This document shows positions 33,892 to 45,313 of a DNA stretch of 64,000 nt, in pieces. The notes beneath the pieces were generated by a model. The model worked only from the letters and a program-made list of their open reading frames with translations. It made no database searches and was not told where the DNA came from. This stretch comes from Tribonema minus (Eukaryota; Sar; Xanthophyceae; Tribonematales; Tribonemataceae). Both the position numbers and the translations under genes were made by a program. Location of the stretch: NCBI GenBank assembly GCA_017506865.1, contig JAFCMP010000064.1:186001-250000 (forward strand), written 5' to 3'. Position 1 is the first letter of the stretch; every line of letters starts with the position of its first letter.

Positions 33892-34482
33892 TCACGCCTT
33901 GGCTCGCTTAGCGGGCGGTGCCCCCTCCGGTTCATCCTGTTCTTGGTCGCTGTCTTCCTCTCCGGACCCCTCCTCCTCCTCCCCTTCCTCTTCGCCTGCG
34001 CCGCCTTCGCCGCCGCCCTCGCCCTCGCTCTCGCTCTGCGACGAGAGCGCGCCTTCGTCGTCATTGTCGGCGGCAGCAGCAGTGTCATCCTCCTCAAAGT
34101 CTTCATCCGCGTCTTCCTCCTCGTCGTTGATCTCGCCATAAAGGTCCGCGAGCCCCGCCGCGCGCGCGGCCGCGGCGCTGGGGTCATCGGCGTCGTCGTC
34201 GTCGTCGCCGTCGCTGCCGCTGCTCAAGTCATCCGAGTCCCCCGAGCCAATGTCAACTTCCTTCTGGACGGCAGCCACTTGGGGTTCGGGGCCGGAGTCC
34301 CCCCCCGATTCGCCGCCAGATTCGACGCCCGACCCCTCGCTGTCCTCTTCCTGTAGGGCAGCGGCGGCGGGTGCGTCGTCTGCACCTTCGTCGTCGTCGT
34401 TGTCATCGAAGTTGAAGTCCTGCTCTTGCACCTCCCCTTCTTGCTCTACTTCAGACCCCTCGCGGTCCTCCTCGGAGTCGGA
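33892..34482 (-). CDS. Last exon of an acidic nuclear-type protein
   Basis: Begins after a CTCTCGCAG acceptor and runs 196 codons to TGA at 33892. Almost entirely Asp/Glu/Ser/Gly with Ala runs, a short LADLYGEIND motif and a basic PPAKRAKA tail that resembles a nuclear localisation signal. Such acidic tails occur on histone chaperones, ribosome-biogenesis and transcription factors; the family cannot be named from this alone. Upstream exons on the minus strand would lie in the 34.5-35 kb interval shared with the PHYLLO promoter. A possible one reads INALVPKIAGPVCLEFL at about 34628-34570, but the join is unresolved. Confidence 0.5.
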   Translation of the reverse strand, partial: SDSEEDREGSEVEQEGEVQEQDFNFDDNDDDEGADDAPAAAALQEEDSEGSGVESGGESGGDSGPEPQVAAVQKEVDIGSGDSDDLSSGSDGDDDDDADDPSAAAARAAGLADLYGEINDEEEDADEDFEEDDTAAAADNDDEGALSSQSESEGEGGGEGGAGEEEGEEEEGSGEEDSDQEQDEPEGAPPAKRAKA

Positions 34483-34699
34483 CTGCGAGAGGAGCAGTAT
34501 CAAAGGCGCGCGCGTTCGGAACGGTGCGAAGCAGTCAGGGTTGGCTGTGTGCCGAAGTAGTGTGGCGTTCTAGCGGCCATTAGTCAGGAACTCTAGGCAT
34601 ACTGGGCCAGCGATTTTCGGCACAAGCGCGTTGATCTGCAATGTTGCGGAACCAGAAAGGTAAAGGCAGCGCACAGCGAATACTGCATATATAATGGTG

Positions 34700-35087
34700 C
34701 GAACGCAGGATACACGGTGCTTGATCGAAAAATATGCAATTGATTGCACTGCGAGGCGGCGCGAGGCCGCCGGCCTCCGTTAATCCACAGTTGCTTGTTT
34801 TATCACGTCCGAAAGTGAACTCACCATTGTGCTGGCCACCAGGCGTGGATCGCGGTGCAGGTGGTGTGGGGCTGCTGGCGGGTGGTCGACAGGCCTGTCG
34901 GCGGTGTGGCGGTGGCGCCAGGTGCTGTACTTGGCGCTGTGAGAGTGACAGCCGAGGCTGTAAAGCTTTTTCAGAGGAGAGGTCACGGCAGCGCTCCTCA
35001 CTTGCTGCCGCACTTCAACCTGAAGTTTCATGTGTTTGTGTGTAGGACTCATGCAGCAATCATGTGGGATCGGCAACACCGGTGGGC
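34700..35087 (+). promoter_or_regulatory. Presumed PHYLLO upstream region
   Basis: An in-frame TAG at 35043-35045 limits upward extension, and TGTGTGTAG just before 35046 could be a 3' splice site for an upstream exon carrying the plastid presequence, which the first ATG at 35088 lacks. No clear promoter element. Confidence 0.25.
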
Positions 35088-38000
35088 ATGAGGAGCGAAG
35101 AAATGCCTCTCGAGAGTGGTGAGCTGGCTGGGGTACAGGACGTGACTCCCGAGGGCTTGACCTGCGTGCCTCTGCATGCGGCCGGGGACCTGCTCCTGAA
35201 AGCTGTGCAGCAGCACGTTTGTACTCACGACACGGTCGACCGGCGGAGCGGGTTGCTGCGGCTGCAGGTGCGCGTTGACGATGAGGAGCTGGGCTGCGGA
35301 CAGGAGGCTCCCCTCGCTTGGCTGAGGGCGCAGAGCCAAACATGCACACCACTGGCCGCAAGCCATGCTCACAACAGCGGCCATCAGCCGATGGTGTTCT
35401 TGCGAACACCGGATGAGGTCACCACCATTGCCGGCATAGGCGCTGCCGACGTGCTTCCGGATTCGTCGGCACCAGCAGCATCAGGGACTGCGGAACGTAT
35501 GCAATTACCCTCCGGCCTTCCGCTCGGTGCGCGGTACGTTGGCGGCGCCAGGTTCGACAGCCGCCCTCACCCAACAGGCGATGCACAGTGGCGGGAGTTT
35601 GGCAACAGCTTTTTTGTGCTGCCGCTTCTAGAGCTGAGCACTGACGCATGCACCGGAGGAAAGAGGGGGGTCACTGCTGCGGTGCACATCAAGTGGGGAG
35701 CGGAGAGCGACTTGGCGGACGAGCAGGAGCAGCAGCAGCAGGAGCAGCAGCGGCACACAAATCACGCCACATCGCCGCATTTCATCGGCTTTGCAACAGC
35801 GCAAGATGCCTGTGCAGCAGCGGCAGCACTCATCCAACGCGCCACCTGGGCCTACTTCACCGACGACCCCCCGACCCCGCTGCCCGCCCCCCTCTCCCAA
35901 GAGGACACGGTGCGCCGCGACACGTGGGACGCGGCGGTGGCAACGGCGCTCAGCGAAATAGCGCGCGGCACGTGCAACAAGGTCGTGCTCGCGCGGACGC
36001 GCCAGCTCACCCTCGCGCGCCCGCTCCCCGCGACGGAGCTCCTCCACCGCCTGCGCCGCATCCCCGGCTACCTCTTCCTCATACAGCCGTCGCGCGCCGC
36101 TGCGGCGTTCGTCGGGTGCACGCCGGAGCGGCTGTTCAGCGTCGGCGGCGACGGCGCGACCGTGTACACGGAGTCGCTCGCGGGGACGCGGCCGCGTGGA
36201 GCGTCGCCGCTTGAAGACGCCGCGCTCGGCGCCGCGCTGCTCGCGAGCGCCAAGGACATGAGCGAGAACGACATCACGGCGGCGCACGTGCGCGCCGCGC
36301 TGGCCGCGTGCGCGCTGCGCGACGTGTCCGTCTCCGCGCCGCACCTCGCGCGCCAGCCGCACGTGCAGCACATCCGCCGCAGCATCACCGCGCGCGCGCC
36401 GCCGCCGCAGCAGCAGCAGCAGCAGCCGCCGTCGCCGCAGCAGCAGCAGCCGCTGCAGCAGCAGCGCGCTGCGGCGACGGCGGCCCTCATCCCCGCGCTG
36501 CTGCGCGCGCTGCACCCCACCCCCGCCGTCTGCGGCTGCCCCACGGCCGCGGCGCACGACGTCATACGCGCCTGCGAGCCCTTCGACCGCGGCTTTTACG
36601 CGGGCCCCGTAGGCTATTTGTCAGCGCGCGCCAGCGACGTCGGCGTGGCGATCCGCAGCGCGCTGCTCGGCGGCAGCGTCAGCAGCAGCGGCAGCAGCGG
36701 CGGCGGCGGCACGCGCCTGACGCTGTTCGCCGGCGCGGGCATCGTCGCGGGCTCCACCGCAGAGGGCGAGTGGGGCGAGACCGGCCCCAGCATGAAGATG
36801 AAGGGGATGCTGTCGCTGTTCGCGCGCGCGCCCGCGCCCGCCGCCTCCGCCGCCGCGCTGCGCCGCCTGCCCAACGTCAACGCGCTGGCGGGGGCGCTGG
36901 CGGCTGAGGAGCTCGCGCGCTGCGGCGTGCGCGCGTGCGTGCTGTGCCCGGGGTCGCGCTCGACGCCGCTCACTGTGGGCATCGCGCAGCGCGCCCTCTC
37001 GCAGAGCGCTGCTGCCGATGCTGCTGCTGGTGCTGCGGTGCCTGGTGGCGACAGCAGCGCTCCCCTCTGGACCGCAGCCGCGAAGGGCGACGCTGCGTCG
37101 GCGGCGGCAGCCAACGGCAGCAGTGCTCAGCACGCTGCCGCGCCGCGCGCCCCCTCCGCTGCTGCCGCTGCTGCTGCGATGCCGCTCGTCCACCACGACG
37201 AGCGCGGCGCGGCGTTCTTTGCGCTGGGCTACGCCAAGGGCAGCGGCGGGCGGCCGTGCGCAGTAGTAACGACGTCGGGTACGGCGGTGGCGAACCTGCT
37301 GCCGGGGGCGATGGAGGCAGGGCTGGGGGGGCACGCCATGCTGCTGCTGACTGCAGATAGGCCGCCGGAGGCGCGGGACGTGGGCGCGGACCAGACGCTG
37401 GACCAGGTATGTTTGTATGTTTGGGGTTGACAGGCATGTATGTATGTACTTGTTGGTGCTGCTCACCGCGGATACGCCGCCGGAGGCGCGGGACGTGAGC
37501 GCAGATCAGAGCCTGGACCAGGTATGTATGTATGACCTTGACCAGGTATGTATGTAGACTACTTGTTGCTGCTGCTCACCGCAGATAGGCCGCCGGAGGC
37601 GCGCGACAGGGGGACGGATCAGACGCTGGACCAGGTATGCATGTACTTGAGTTTGAAGGTTGCTGATGTTGAGGTAGTGGGAAGTGGCGGCTGGCTGGTT
37701 GATGCTGAAAGCTGGACGGATGGGGACACAGGGCAGTGGTCAGGGGGTTCTCTATGTCAATTGTTGAATATTGCTGATGTCGCTCTGCAGAGACCCAAGC
37801 GTGAGCTTGCGCGGGGGCTGCTGTACATGAGCTCAGGACACGAGCGGTGCTGCACTGCCCAAAGCACAATGTTCAGCCAGGCAGGAAGATTGCAGTATCG
37901 AAGTGTTCAAAGCCTGGCCGGTTCAGTCTCCAAGGCTGCGCTTGTGGGCAGCTGCTGCGTTGGCACTCCGTTTGGCAGCGACATTTCAATACCTGTCGAG

Positions 38001-41000
38001 GATGCAAGCAGTGTTGTGCACATTGCATTAGGCTGTAGGTCTGGTGTCACACACACATATTGTCCAACTAACCCTAACCCTACCCCGCTCACCCCCCCCC
38101 CTCTCTCCCCTTCCCTCCCCCCCACTGCGCAGGTGCACCTGCTGCGCAACTGCGCGCGCTGGTTCAGAGACGTCGCCCCGCCCGACGACGCCGTCTCCGC
38201 CTGCGCGCTGCTCTCCGACGTCTCGCACGCCGTGTCACGCGCCAGCGGCAGCAGCAGCAGCGGCGGCAGCAGCGGCGGCGGCGATGCGGGCCCCGTGCAC
38301 CTCAACTTGATGTTCCGCGAAAATTTGGCCCCAGAGGGCGGCGCGATTCGCGATGCTCAGTGCTCAGGGCTCGCGTCTGATTGGTCGCCGCGCTGCCTGG
38401 ACACGCCGCAGTTCGCGCGCTGGCTCGCGGGCGACGCTCCTCTGGCGGTTACGCTGGCAGTTACGCCGGGGGGGAACGGGGGGGGTGTGGGGGACGTTGT
38501 GGAGCTGCTGCTGGGGGCGCGCAGGGGGGTGGTGGTGGTGGGGGCGCTGTACTCGGCGCGGGAGAGGGCGGCGGCGCGGCGGCTGGCGCTGCTGCTACGG
38601 GTATGTATGTATGATAGTATCTGTCCATGTTCATGAATGTGGCGCAACATCATGGAGGGCACTTGCTGTCTTTTCATGCAGGATCGGTTGATGTCAGGAG
38701 AACAAACCACTGTTGATGATGCTTTATATAGTAGAGTAATTGTATTGCTAAAACTACTACGGCATCTGATATCATGCAAAGCTGGCTTGTTGAGGTAATG
38801 AGTCCAAATGTTCTTGGTCATGGAATTCGCGTGTTGCCTGAATGCCTTCACCGCTGCACTAGCCATCACAGCCATCACCTGTTGAAGCATATGCTTCAGG
38901 GACCATTCGCCGTTTGTGCCACATTCGCAAAGCGAGGTCTCCACAATGTGGCGGGTTGCTGTACAAGGTTGTAGTGGCGGTGTCTGCACATCACATGTAT
39001 TATATGTCTCTGCCAAGTGTAAAGTGTACGCTGATGCATCGTCGAGCCTTTGTTGTGCTGACGCAGCTTTGTGCAAGTTACAAGCATCTTAGATTTAGCA
39101 TTACAACAGTTCATGGCAAATATGCATGTATGTATGCGCTCAACAGTCTGGCCACTGCAGTAGCGTCGTGTCCACAGCAGTGTTGCAGTGCTTCTGCACG
39201 TCTATGTACACTACCTAACACCCTTACCATGCCAGAAGTGCAGTACATTAAACTGTGCAGTACCATGCTCCCATTCGTGCCCAATACAGTGCTCAACATC
39301 AGTGCCTCTCACTACGCTGCTCACCATCAGTGCCACCAGAACCTTGTCAGAGCACAATGTTACCCATGCGGCATGCTGACTGTATCTGCCACGTGCGATC
39401 ACTCAGATGTGCTGCGCTGTTGCTGCTACGCTCGCCTCGCATGGCAGTGGCCCGTGCTCGCGGACATCACCTCAGGGCTCCGCCAGGCCGCCCCCCTTCA
39501 CGAAGCAGCGCTCAACATTGGCGCCTACAACCTCCTTTTAACAGACCCCGTCATCGCAGCGGGCATGAGCCCCGACGTCATACTTCAAGTGGGACGCCCC
39601 ATCATCTCCAAGCGCCTCATGCAGTTAATGAGCGGCAGGGGCTGCGCGGGTCACGCCGTGCCGCTGACCGCTGCTGTACTGGTGTCTGCGCAGCGCAGCC
39701 GGTATGACCCTGCGGGCTGCTTCACGCACGCGCTCGCGTGCGGCGTGCCCGCGTTCGAGCGCGCCGTGTACGCAGCGCTGCTCGCTGCGCGCAGCAGCAG
39801 CAGCAGCAGCTGCGCCAACAGCAGCAGCTGCGCCAGCGCCAGCGCTTGTGGCTGCTGCAGTGCCGCAAGCGGCGGCGCCAGCAATGGCGGCAGCAGCAGC
39901 GGCAGCAGCGCCCGCGCTTGTGGCTGCTGCAGTGGCGCAAGCTGCGGCAATGGCGGCGGCATTGGCGGCGGCAGCGGCGGCGGCGGCGCCAGCGGTGTGA
40001 GCAGAGGCAGCGAGCTGCTGCCGTCGCTGCACGCGATGAGTGTTGCCGCAGAGGCAGCAGCAGCAGCAGTGCTCGGGGCCATGGGGGGTGAGGGGAGGCT
40101 GGTGGAGCCGGCCATCGCGCGCTGCGTGTCGGCGCATCTTTCGCCCGGCGCAGGGCTGTTCCTGTCCAATAGCATGCCGTGCCGTGACATGGACACATTC
40201 GCGGTGGCGACGCCGGCAGCAGCGGCAGCAGCAGCGGCAGTGGCGGCAGCAGCGGTGACGCCGGCAGCAGCAGCGGCGCCGGCAGCAGCGGCGGCGCCGC
40301 TGGCGCGGCAGAATGGCACCAGCACTTGCAACGGCAGCAGCAGCCATGGGACCGCGTCTTGTGGTACCAGTGGCAGCAACGGTGTCAATGGCCGCCACTG
40401 CAGCAACGACGCTTGTGGCAGCAGCAATGGCACCAAAGGCAGCCACACCAGCAACGGCAGTAGCGGCGACTTGCCCACCGCCAACGGCATCAATGGCGGC
40501 GGCTACGGCAGCAGCGGCAGCTTCACCAACAGCAGCAATGGCAGCAGCGGCAGCAGCAGCAGCAGCAGTGGCGGCAGCAGCAGCGGACCAGGAAATTTGT
40601 GCCACGTGGCCATGAACCGCGGCGCCAACGGCATAGATGGCGTCGTCAGCTCCGCTTTAGGCTATGCAGTGGGCCTGCGGCGGCCGGTGACTCTCCTCAT
40701 CGGCGACATGGCGCTGCTGCACGACGTCAACGCCCTGCACCTGCTGCGCCAGATACCACACCCGATCACCATTGTGTGCGTTAACAACGGAGGCAGCGCC
40801 ATCTTCAGCTTCCTGCCGATAGCGCGCCACGCGGACGTGTTCTCGCCGTACTTCGACACGCCTCACGACCTGTCATTCGAGGGCGTTTGCTCGACGTTTG
40901 GCGTGCGTTACGCGCGTGCGACAACCCCGCAGGAGTTCGAGCGCATCTACCGCGAGTCTCAGCAGCCGCAGCAGCAGCAAAGTAGCAGCTGCTCAGCCAC

Positions 41001-43548
41001 TACCACAGTCCAACATCTCTTCATAGAGGCCGTCACCGACCGCGCCGATAATGTGCAAGTGCACCGCCAGCTCGGCGCAGCAGCAACGACCGCTGCTCAC
41101 CACGTCCTGCTGAACGACGTCCACCTGGCCTGGGACCTGCACCTGCCAGGCGGCACCCTGCACAGCGGCCGCAGCAGCAGCGGCAGCAGCAGCAGCGGCA
41201 GAGGTGCGCGCGGCACCGTGGTGCTGCTGCACGGCTTTATGGGCAGCCGCCAGGACTGGCGCGCCGTCGTCCCTCTAGCGCTCGCACAGGGCTACACGGT
41301 GCTCACGGTGGACCTGCCGGGCCACGGCCACTCGGCAGCAGCGCGCGGCACGCTCACGCCCGCGGCGGTCGCGCTGGCGCTGCGGCGCCTGCTCGCGGCG
41401 CTGCGGCTGCGCGCGGCGTGGGTGGTGGGCTACTCTCTGGGCGCTCGTATCGCCATGGCGCTGGCAGACACCACTGCCGCTGCGTGCAGCGACAACGACA
41501 CGAAACTGGAGGGCGTGGTGCTGGTCGGCGGCGCGATCGGCGCGGCGACGCACGAGCAGCGCCGCGCGCGCTGGGCCGCAGACTGCGCCCTCGCCGCAAA
41601 GCTGCAGGCCGCCGACAGCACTGAGCGTGGTAGCACTGCTGCTGCTGCTGACGGAGGAAGTGGCGCCTTCCGCGCGCTGCTGCGCAAGTGGTATGCGGCG
41701 CCGCTGTGGGGGGGCGTCGCGGCGCGCGCGCCGGCGGCGCACGCGGCGATGCTGGACGCGCGCGTCGCCGCAAACGCGCGGCCGCGGCGACTCGCTGACG
41801 CGCTGCTGGCGCTTAGCGTCGCGCGTCAGGGCGACATGCCCGCGGCGCTGGCGCGGGTGGACGCCCTGTACGTCGCCGGCGCGCTGGATGAGAAGTACGC
41901 GGCGGAAGCGCGCGCGTTTGCGTCTGCGGGTGGCAGCGGCGTCGACTGCGGCAGCAGCGGCGGTGGCGCGCGGCGCAGGCGGCAGGAGGTAGCGATTGTG
42001 GAGGGCGTGGGGCACGCGGTTCTGGCGGAAGCTCCGGAGCGGCTGTGGGCGCTCGCCAGCAACTTCATCGCTGGCAGCAGCAGCAGCAGCAGCAGTGCTC
42101 GGCCAGATGGAGGTGCAGCCGCGGCACCGCCGCCACGGCTCACGGTTCGGAGCCTGTCGATGACGCCAATCACGGTGCCGCTGACGCAGCCGCTGGCGCT
42201 GAGCCGCTGCACGCTGACGAGCAGAGAAGGCGTACTGCTGACGCTCACACTCAGCAGGGCCGGCGACAGCAGCAGCAGCGGCGGCAGCGCCAGCGGTGCC
42301 GACGGCCGCAGCGGCGGCGGCAGCAGCGGCGGCGGCGGCAGCGGCGGCGGCGGCAGCGGCGGCGGCGGCAGCAGCGGCGGCGGCGGCGTGGGCAGCGGCG
42401 GCACGTACCGTGGCGTGAGCGAGGTGACGCCGCTGCCAGGCTTCCACAAGGAGACCCTGCAGCAGGGGCAGGAGCAGCTGCAGACGCTGGCACGAGCTCT
42501 CGCCGGCAGGCAAGTGCCGCCGCTAGCAACAGCGCTGGACGGCAGCATCGGTCGCTGGCTAGCTGCTGCGCTGGGCACGGGCGCTGCCGCCGCGCTGCTG
42601 CCGAGCGTGCGCTGCGGCGTGGAGATGGCGCTGCTGCATGCGTTGGCCGCTGCCGCCGATGTCCCCATGGCTGCTCTGATTGCGGCGGCGGCGCTGCCGG
42701 CGCGCCGCTGCTGCGGCGCCGTGCGCATGAACTCTTTGCTTACGCGCAGCCCTGCGCAGCCCGTGACGACGTCAGTTGCGGTTGCCCCATCATCAATACC
42801 AGCGGCGGCGGCAACGTCAGAGCCAGCGTCCCAATCAACAGCAACAGCAGCAGCAGCAGCAGCGCCGCAGATGAACGGAGCGCAAGAGCGGCCGCTGCAA
42901 CACTGGTCACACGTGGTGAAGGTGAAGGTGGGGGGCGCCTGCGGTCCGCGCGCAGATGCAGACAGGGTCAACGCCATCGCGGCGCGCGGCGACACGCGCC
43001 TGCGGCTCGACGCCAATCAGGCGTGGACGCTGCACGAAGCGCTCGCATTCACGCGCGAGCTCTCACCGCGCGCGCGCAATGCCGTGGAGTACATTGAGGA
43101 GCCTCTGCGGGACCCGCGGCAGCTGCCTCGCTTCTCAGACGCGACCGACGGGTTCCCCTTTGCGCTCGACGAGAGCGTAACCGACGGCGTGGGGAGCGTC
43201 GCCGACCTCACTGATCTGCGGCCCACGGCGCTGGTCCTCAAGCCCACAGTCATGGGGGGCGTTGAGGAGACGGTGTCGTGGGCGCAGGCGGCGGCGCACT
43301 GCGGCGCTGCTGTGGTGATTACGTCGGCGTTTGAGACTGGCGTGTGTCTCTCGCATCTGGCGATTCTGGCCTCAGCGCTGAGCAGTGAGGGAACGTGCCA
43401 CGGCCTAAGCACTTTTGATAGGCTGAGCAAGGAGGGGGAAGGGCGCGTGTGGTTGCCAGACTTTAGTGAAGCGGTGTATGACGGTGACATGATTGATGTC
43501 GCTGTCTGTCAGCGGCTGCTCGATACATGTGCTAGCCGGCTTGTTTAA
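35088..43548 (+). CDS. PHYLLO: PHYLLO: fused MenF-MenD-MenH-MenC of phylloquinone synthesis
   Basis: Three exons, 35088-37406, 38133-38600 and 39448-43548, all phase 0 with GTATGT donors; 2295 aa. MenF (isochorismate synthase, to about residue 580): KVVLAR, GCTPERLF, AGTRPRG, FYAGPVG, EGEWGET. MenD (SEPHCHC synthase, about 596-1480): CPGSRSTPL, HHDERG, TSGTAVANL, then GDMALLHDVNA and NNGG for thiamine diphosphate. MenH (about 1518-1806): LLHGFMG, GYSLG nucleophile, VGHAVLAE. MenC (o-succinylbenzoate synthase, about 1827-2290): KVK, LDANQAW, IEEP, ALDES, LVLKP. Together they turn chorismate into o-succinylbenzoate in the plastid. Long Ser/Gly/Asn/Ala inserts lie at 39793-40010, 40200-40590 and 42260-42405. 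All catalytic motifs are present. The start is uncertain: no targeting peptide follows the first ATG, so an upstream exon is likely. The order F-D-H-C differs from the plant order as I recall it (F-D-C-H). Confidence 0.93.
37338..37634 (+). repeat. Exon-edge echo array at the PHYLLO exon 1 donor, three units
   Basis: The last 69 bases of exon 1 (37338-37406, the MenD LLTADRPPE motif) are repeated at 37453-37521 and 37566-37634. Each copy is exactly 69 nt, open, and followed by a GTATG donor. A 12-base mini-echo GACCTTGACCAG|GTATGT sits at 37534-37545. Reading past the first donor reaches a TGA within eight codons, so only the first donor joins the frame. Confidence 0.92.
38066..38132. repeat. 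Telomere-like and C-rich tract before the PHYLLO exon 2 acceptor
   Basis: AACTAACCCTAACCCTACCC followed by a long C/T run leading to CTGCGCAG. The telomere-like tract is part of the polypyrimidine region. Confidence 0.7.
40200..40590 (+). repeat. Low-complexity insert within MenD
   Basis: About 120 residues of Ala then Ser/Gly/Asn/Thr/Cys, built from GCA/GGC/AGC triplets, between the FLSNSMPCRDMD and MNRGANGIDG blocks that are adjacent in bacterial MenD. Confidence 0.8.
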
Positions 43549-45097
43549 TGCCGCCGTCGGTCTGCCGGCCGGTGTTGCTTGTACAGTTTCGCGCATGCGC
43601 ACACACAAAGCCCTCACAACTAGAGGAAAAAGTTATAGATGACACCTCCATGATTGGCAGACTGCTCTGTCAGAGCAGCTTTTGCCATCGTCAGCACCAA
43701 TTTTGACAGACACGAGTCTTCCCTCTCTTGCCAACATGTCCATCACACACCCCTGATCAACACAAAAGCACTTTCTGGAACACGTTTATATGTGGCCTTA
43801 CTGCTGCTTCATGCGTGGTATTAATTTGCCGTTTTGTTGCTCTACACTGGCGTTTTATATACCTCTTGCTTCAAAGGGATCTGTGCTGCAGCGTCTGTTC
43901 ACCCTGCTTGTCTCCACGTCTTGAGGTCATTTTGCTTCACTGTTCAAAGCGTTGTAAATGAGAATGTGAGTTTCATGAGATATTTGTTTGCATGTCATCT
44001 GGTGTACCAAACGGTTCATCACTCATCCAGAATACTGTCAAAGATACCCGAGGTCGTTGTGTGCTGGCACTTCAAGTTTGAACTCCTAGGATGGCCTTGC
44101 GATTGGCCACTTTCCAAGCGAGCAGATGACTTTGTGCGTATTGAATGCTTCTCGTCTACTATCACAATGCATACGCGCATTCGCTGCTGCAGCTTTGTAT
44201 TGCAGTTCAGGTACATGATATAGATACTGCAGGCTGTGTCTGTCCCATGCACACAACGCGTGGCTTATGAGACTGCAATGTCCTAGCATCTCAAGAACTC
44301 AAGCTCAGAAGTGATGTTGGTGCTGATTTATGATTCCCTCGACAAGCAAGTGCACTGGATCCCATTTCATGCATGGAATCCATACAACACCCAATTGTTA
44401 GTGTGGCAGCTGCTTGAATGTTCCTTTAGGCCTAGCTGCGGTCTGAACAGTCACGTGTGCAGCAATTCCTGCAAAAATTGTCAACAGGACAACAACCCAA
44501 ACCCTCACCTCTCACATAATGCTCAGTACACCAGTCTCATTACTTCCCCCTTGGCTTGAAGCTACCTACATGACGTGCCATTACCAGCCAACATTGCACC
44601 ATGCATGGTTATTCTGGGACTTTGTCTTGAAAGCAGATACATACCAGAGGATGCATCAGTACAGCGCATGGACGATGAGCGATGATGGCAAAGCCACATG
44701 CACATCAATGACAACGCTGGTTCCGCAGCCAATGATTACCCGCTTCGAGCTGGGCATTGCTGCAACTGAAAACAGCATGCTTTACCCTCCCTTTCTGCGC
44801 CTGGCCACACTCAGATGATGCAGGTGCATTGGGCCCCTCGAGTGATCCCTGTGTGTAAATTCAAGCAACCTACATAGCATGCGACGTGCACAAACTTGAG
44901 CACTGCCGCAGTCGGGGAACAAGGGCAAATCCATCGGACTCCAGAGTGAGCAAAGGTCCGCACACCCTCATGATGAGAGTAAGTTTAGGCCGGCCCACTG
45001 CTGCAGGCTGGCGCTGGTCTTCTGACAAGACTACTTGAATGTTTATTTCCGAACTCTTTTGCAGTACTTATGATCTTTTGCAGTACAATGACTGCCA
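43549..45097. other. Spacer between PHYLLO and the right arm
   Basis: No exon recognised on either strand; composition is AT-richer than the genes. The PHYLLO 3' UTR should lie here; no AATAAA close to the stop is evident. Confidence 0.45.
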
Positions 45098-45313
45098 CCA
45101 GCTAGCCGAACGACTGCGACTGCCACTGCTTACACATATGCACCGTGATGCACGCCATTGCTTACACTGTCACATCCGAAGTGGCAAGCATGTGCAGTAG
45201 TTTTACTAATGCAGCCGTTGAAGCAATACCAAGCAGCAGAAACAGGCACACAGTAAGGCCGCAATCGCATCCCCAATTTGTACACGAGAAGATTCTATTG
45301 CTGGTGTGTGCAT

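Noticed and set aside
35628-37466. Long minus-strand frames opposite PHYLLO exon 1
   Set aside because: Antisense shadows created by high third-position GC in the MenF/MenD exon; sequence is repetitive Arg/Ala without domains.
37453-37634. Mutually exclusive alternative exons in PHYLLO
   Set aside because: The second and third units lack credible acceptors of their own, and the first is contiguous with the upstream exon; donor-side echoes fit better.
38914-39447. Upstream extension of the PHYLLO exon 3 frame
   Set aside because: Open by chance; MenD homology begins at WPVLADI after the GGCAG acceptor at 39447, and phase fits exon 2.
39625-43016. Long minus-strand and alternative plus-strand frames over PHYLLO exon 3
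   Set aside because: Triplet-repeat shadows; the MenD, MenH and MenC motifs all lie in one plus frame.
43728-44818. Short plus-strand frames downstream of PHYLLO
   Set aside because: No domains, poor splice context, and composition unlike the coding exons of this window.
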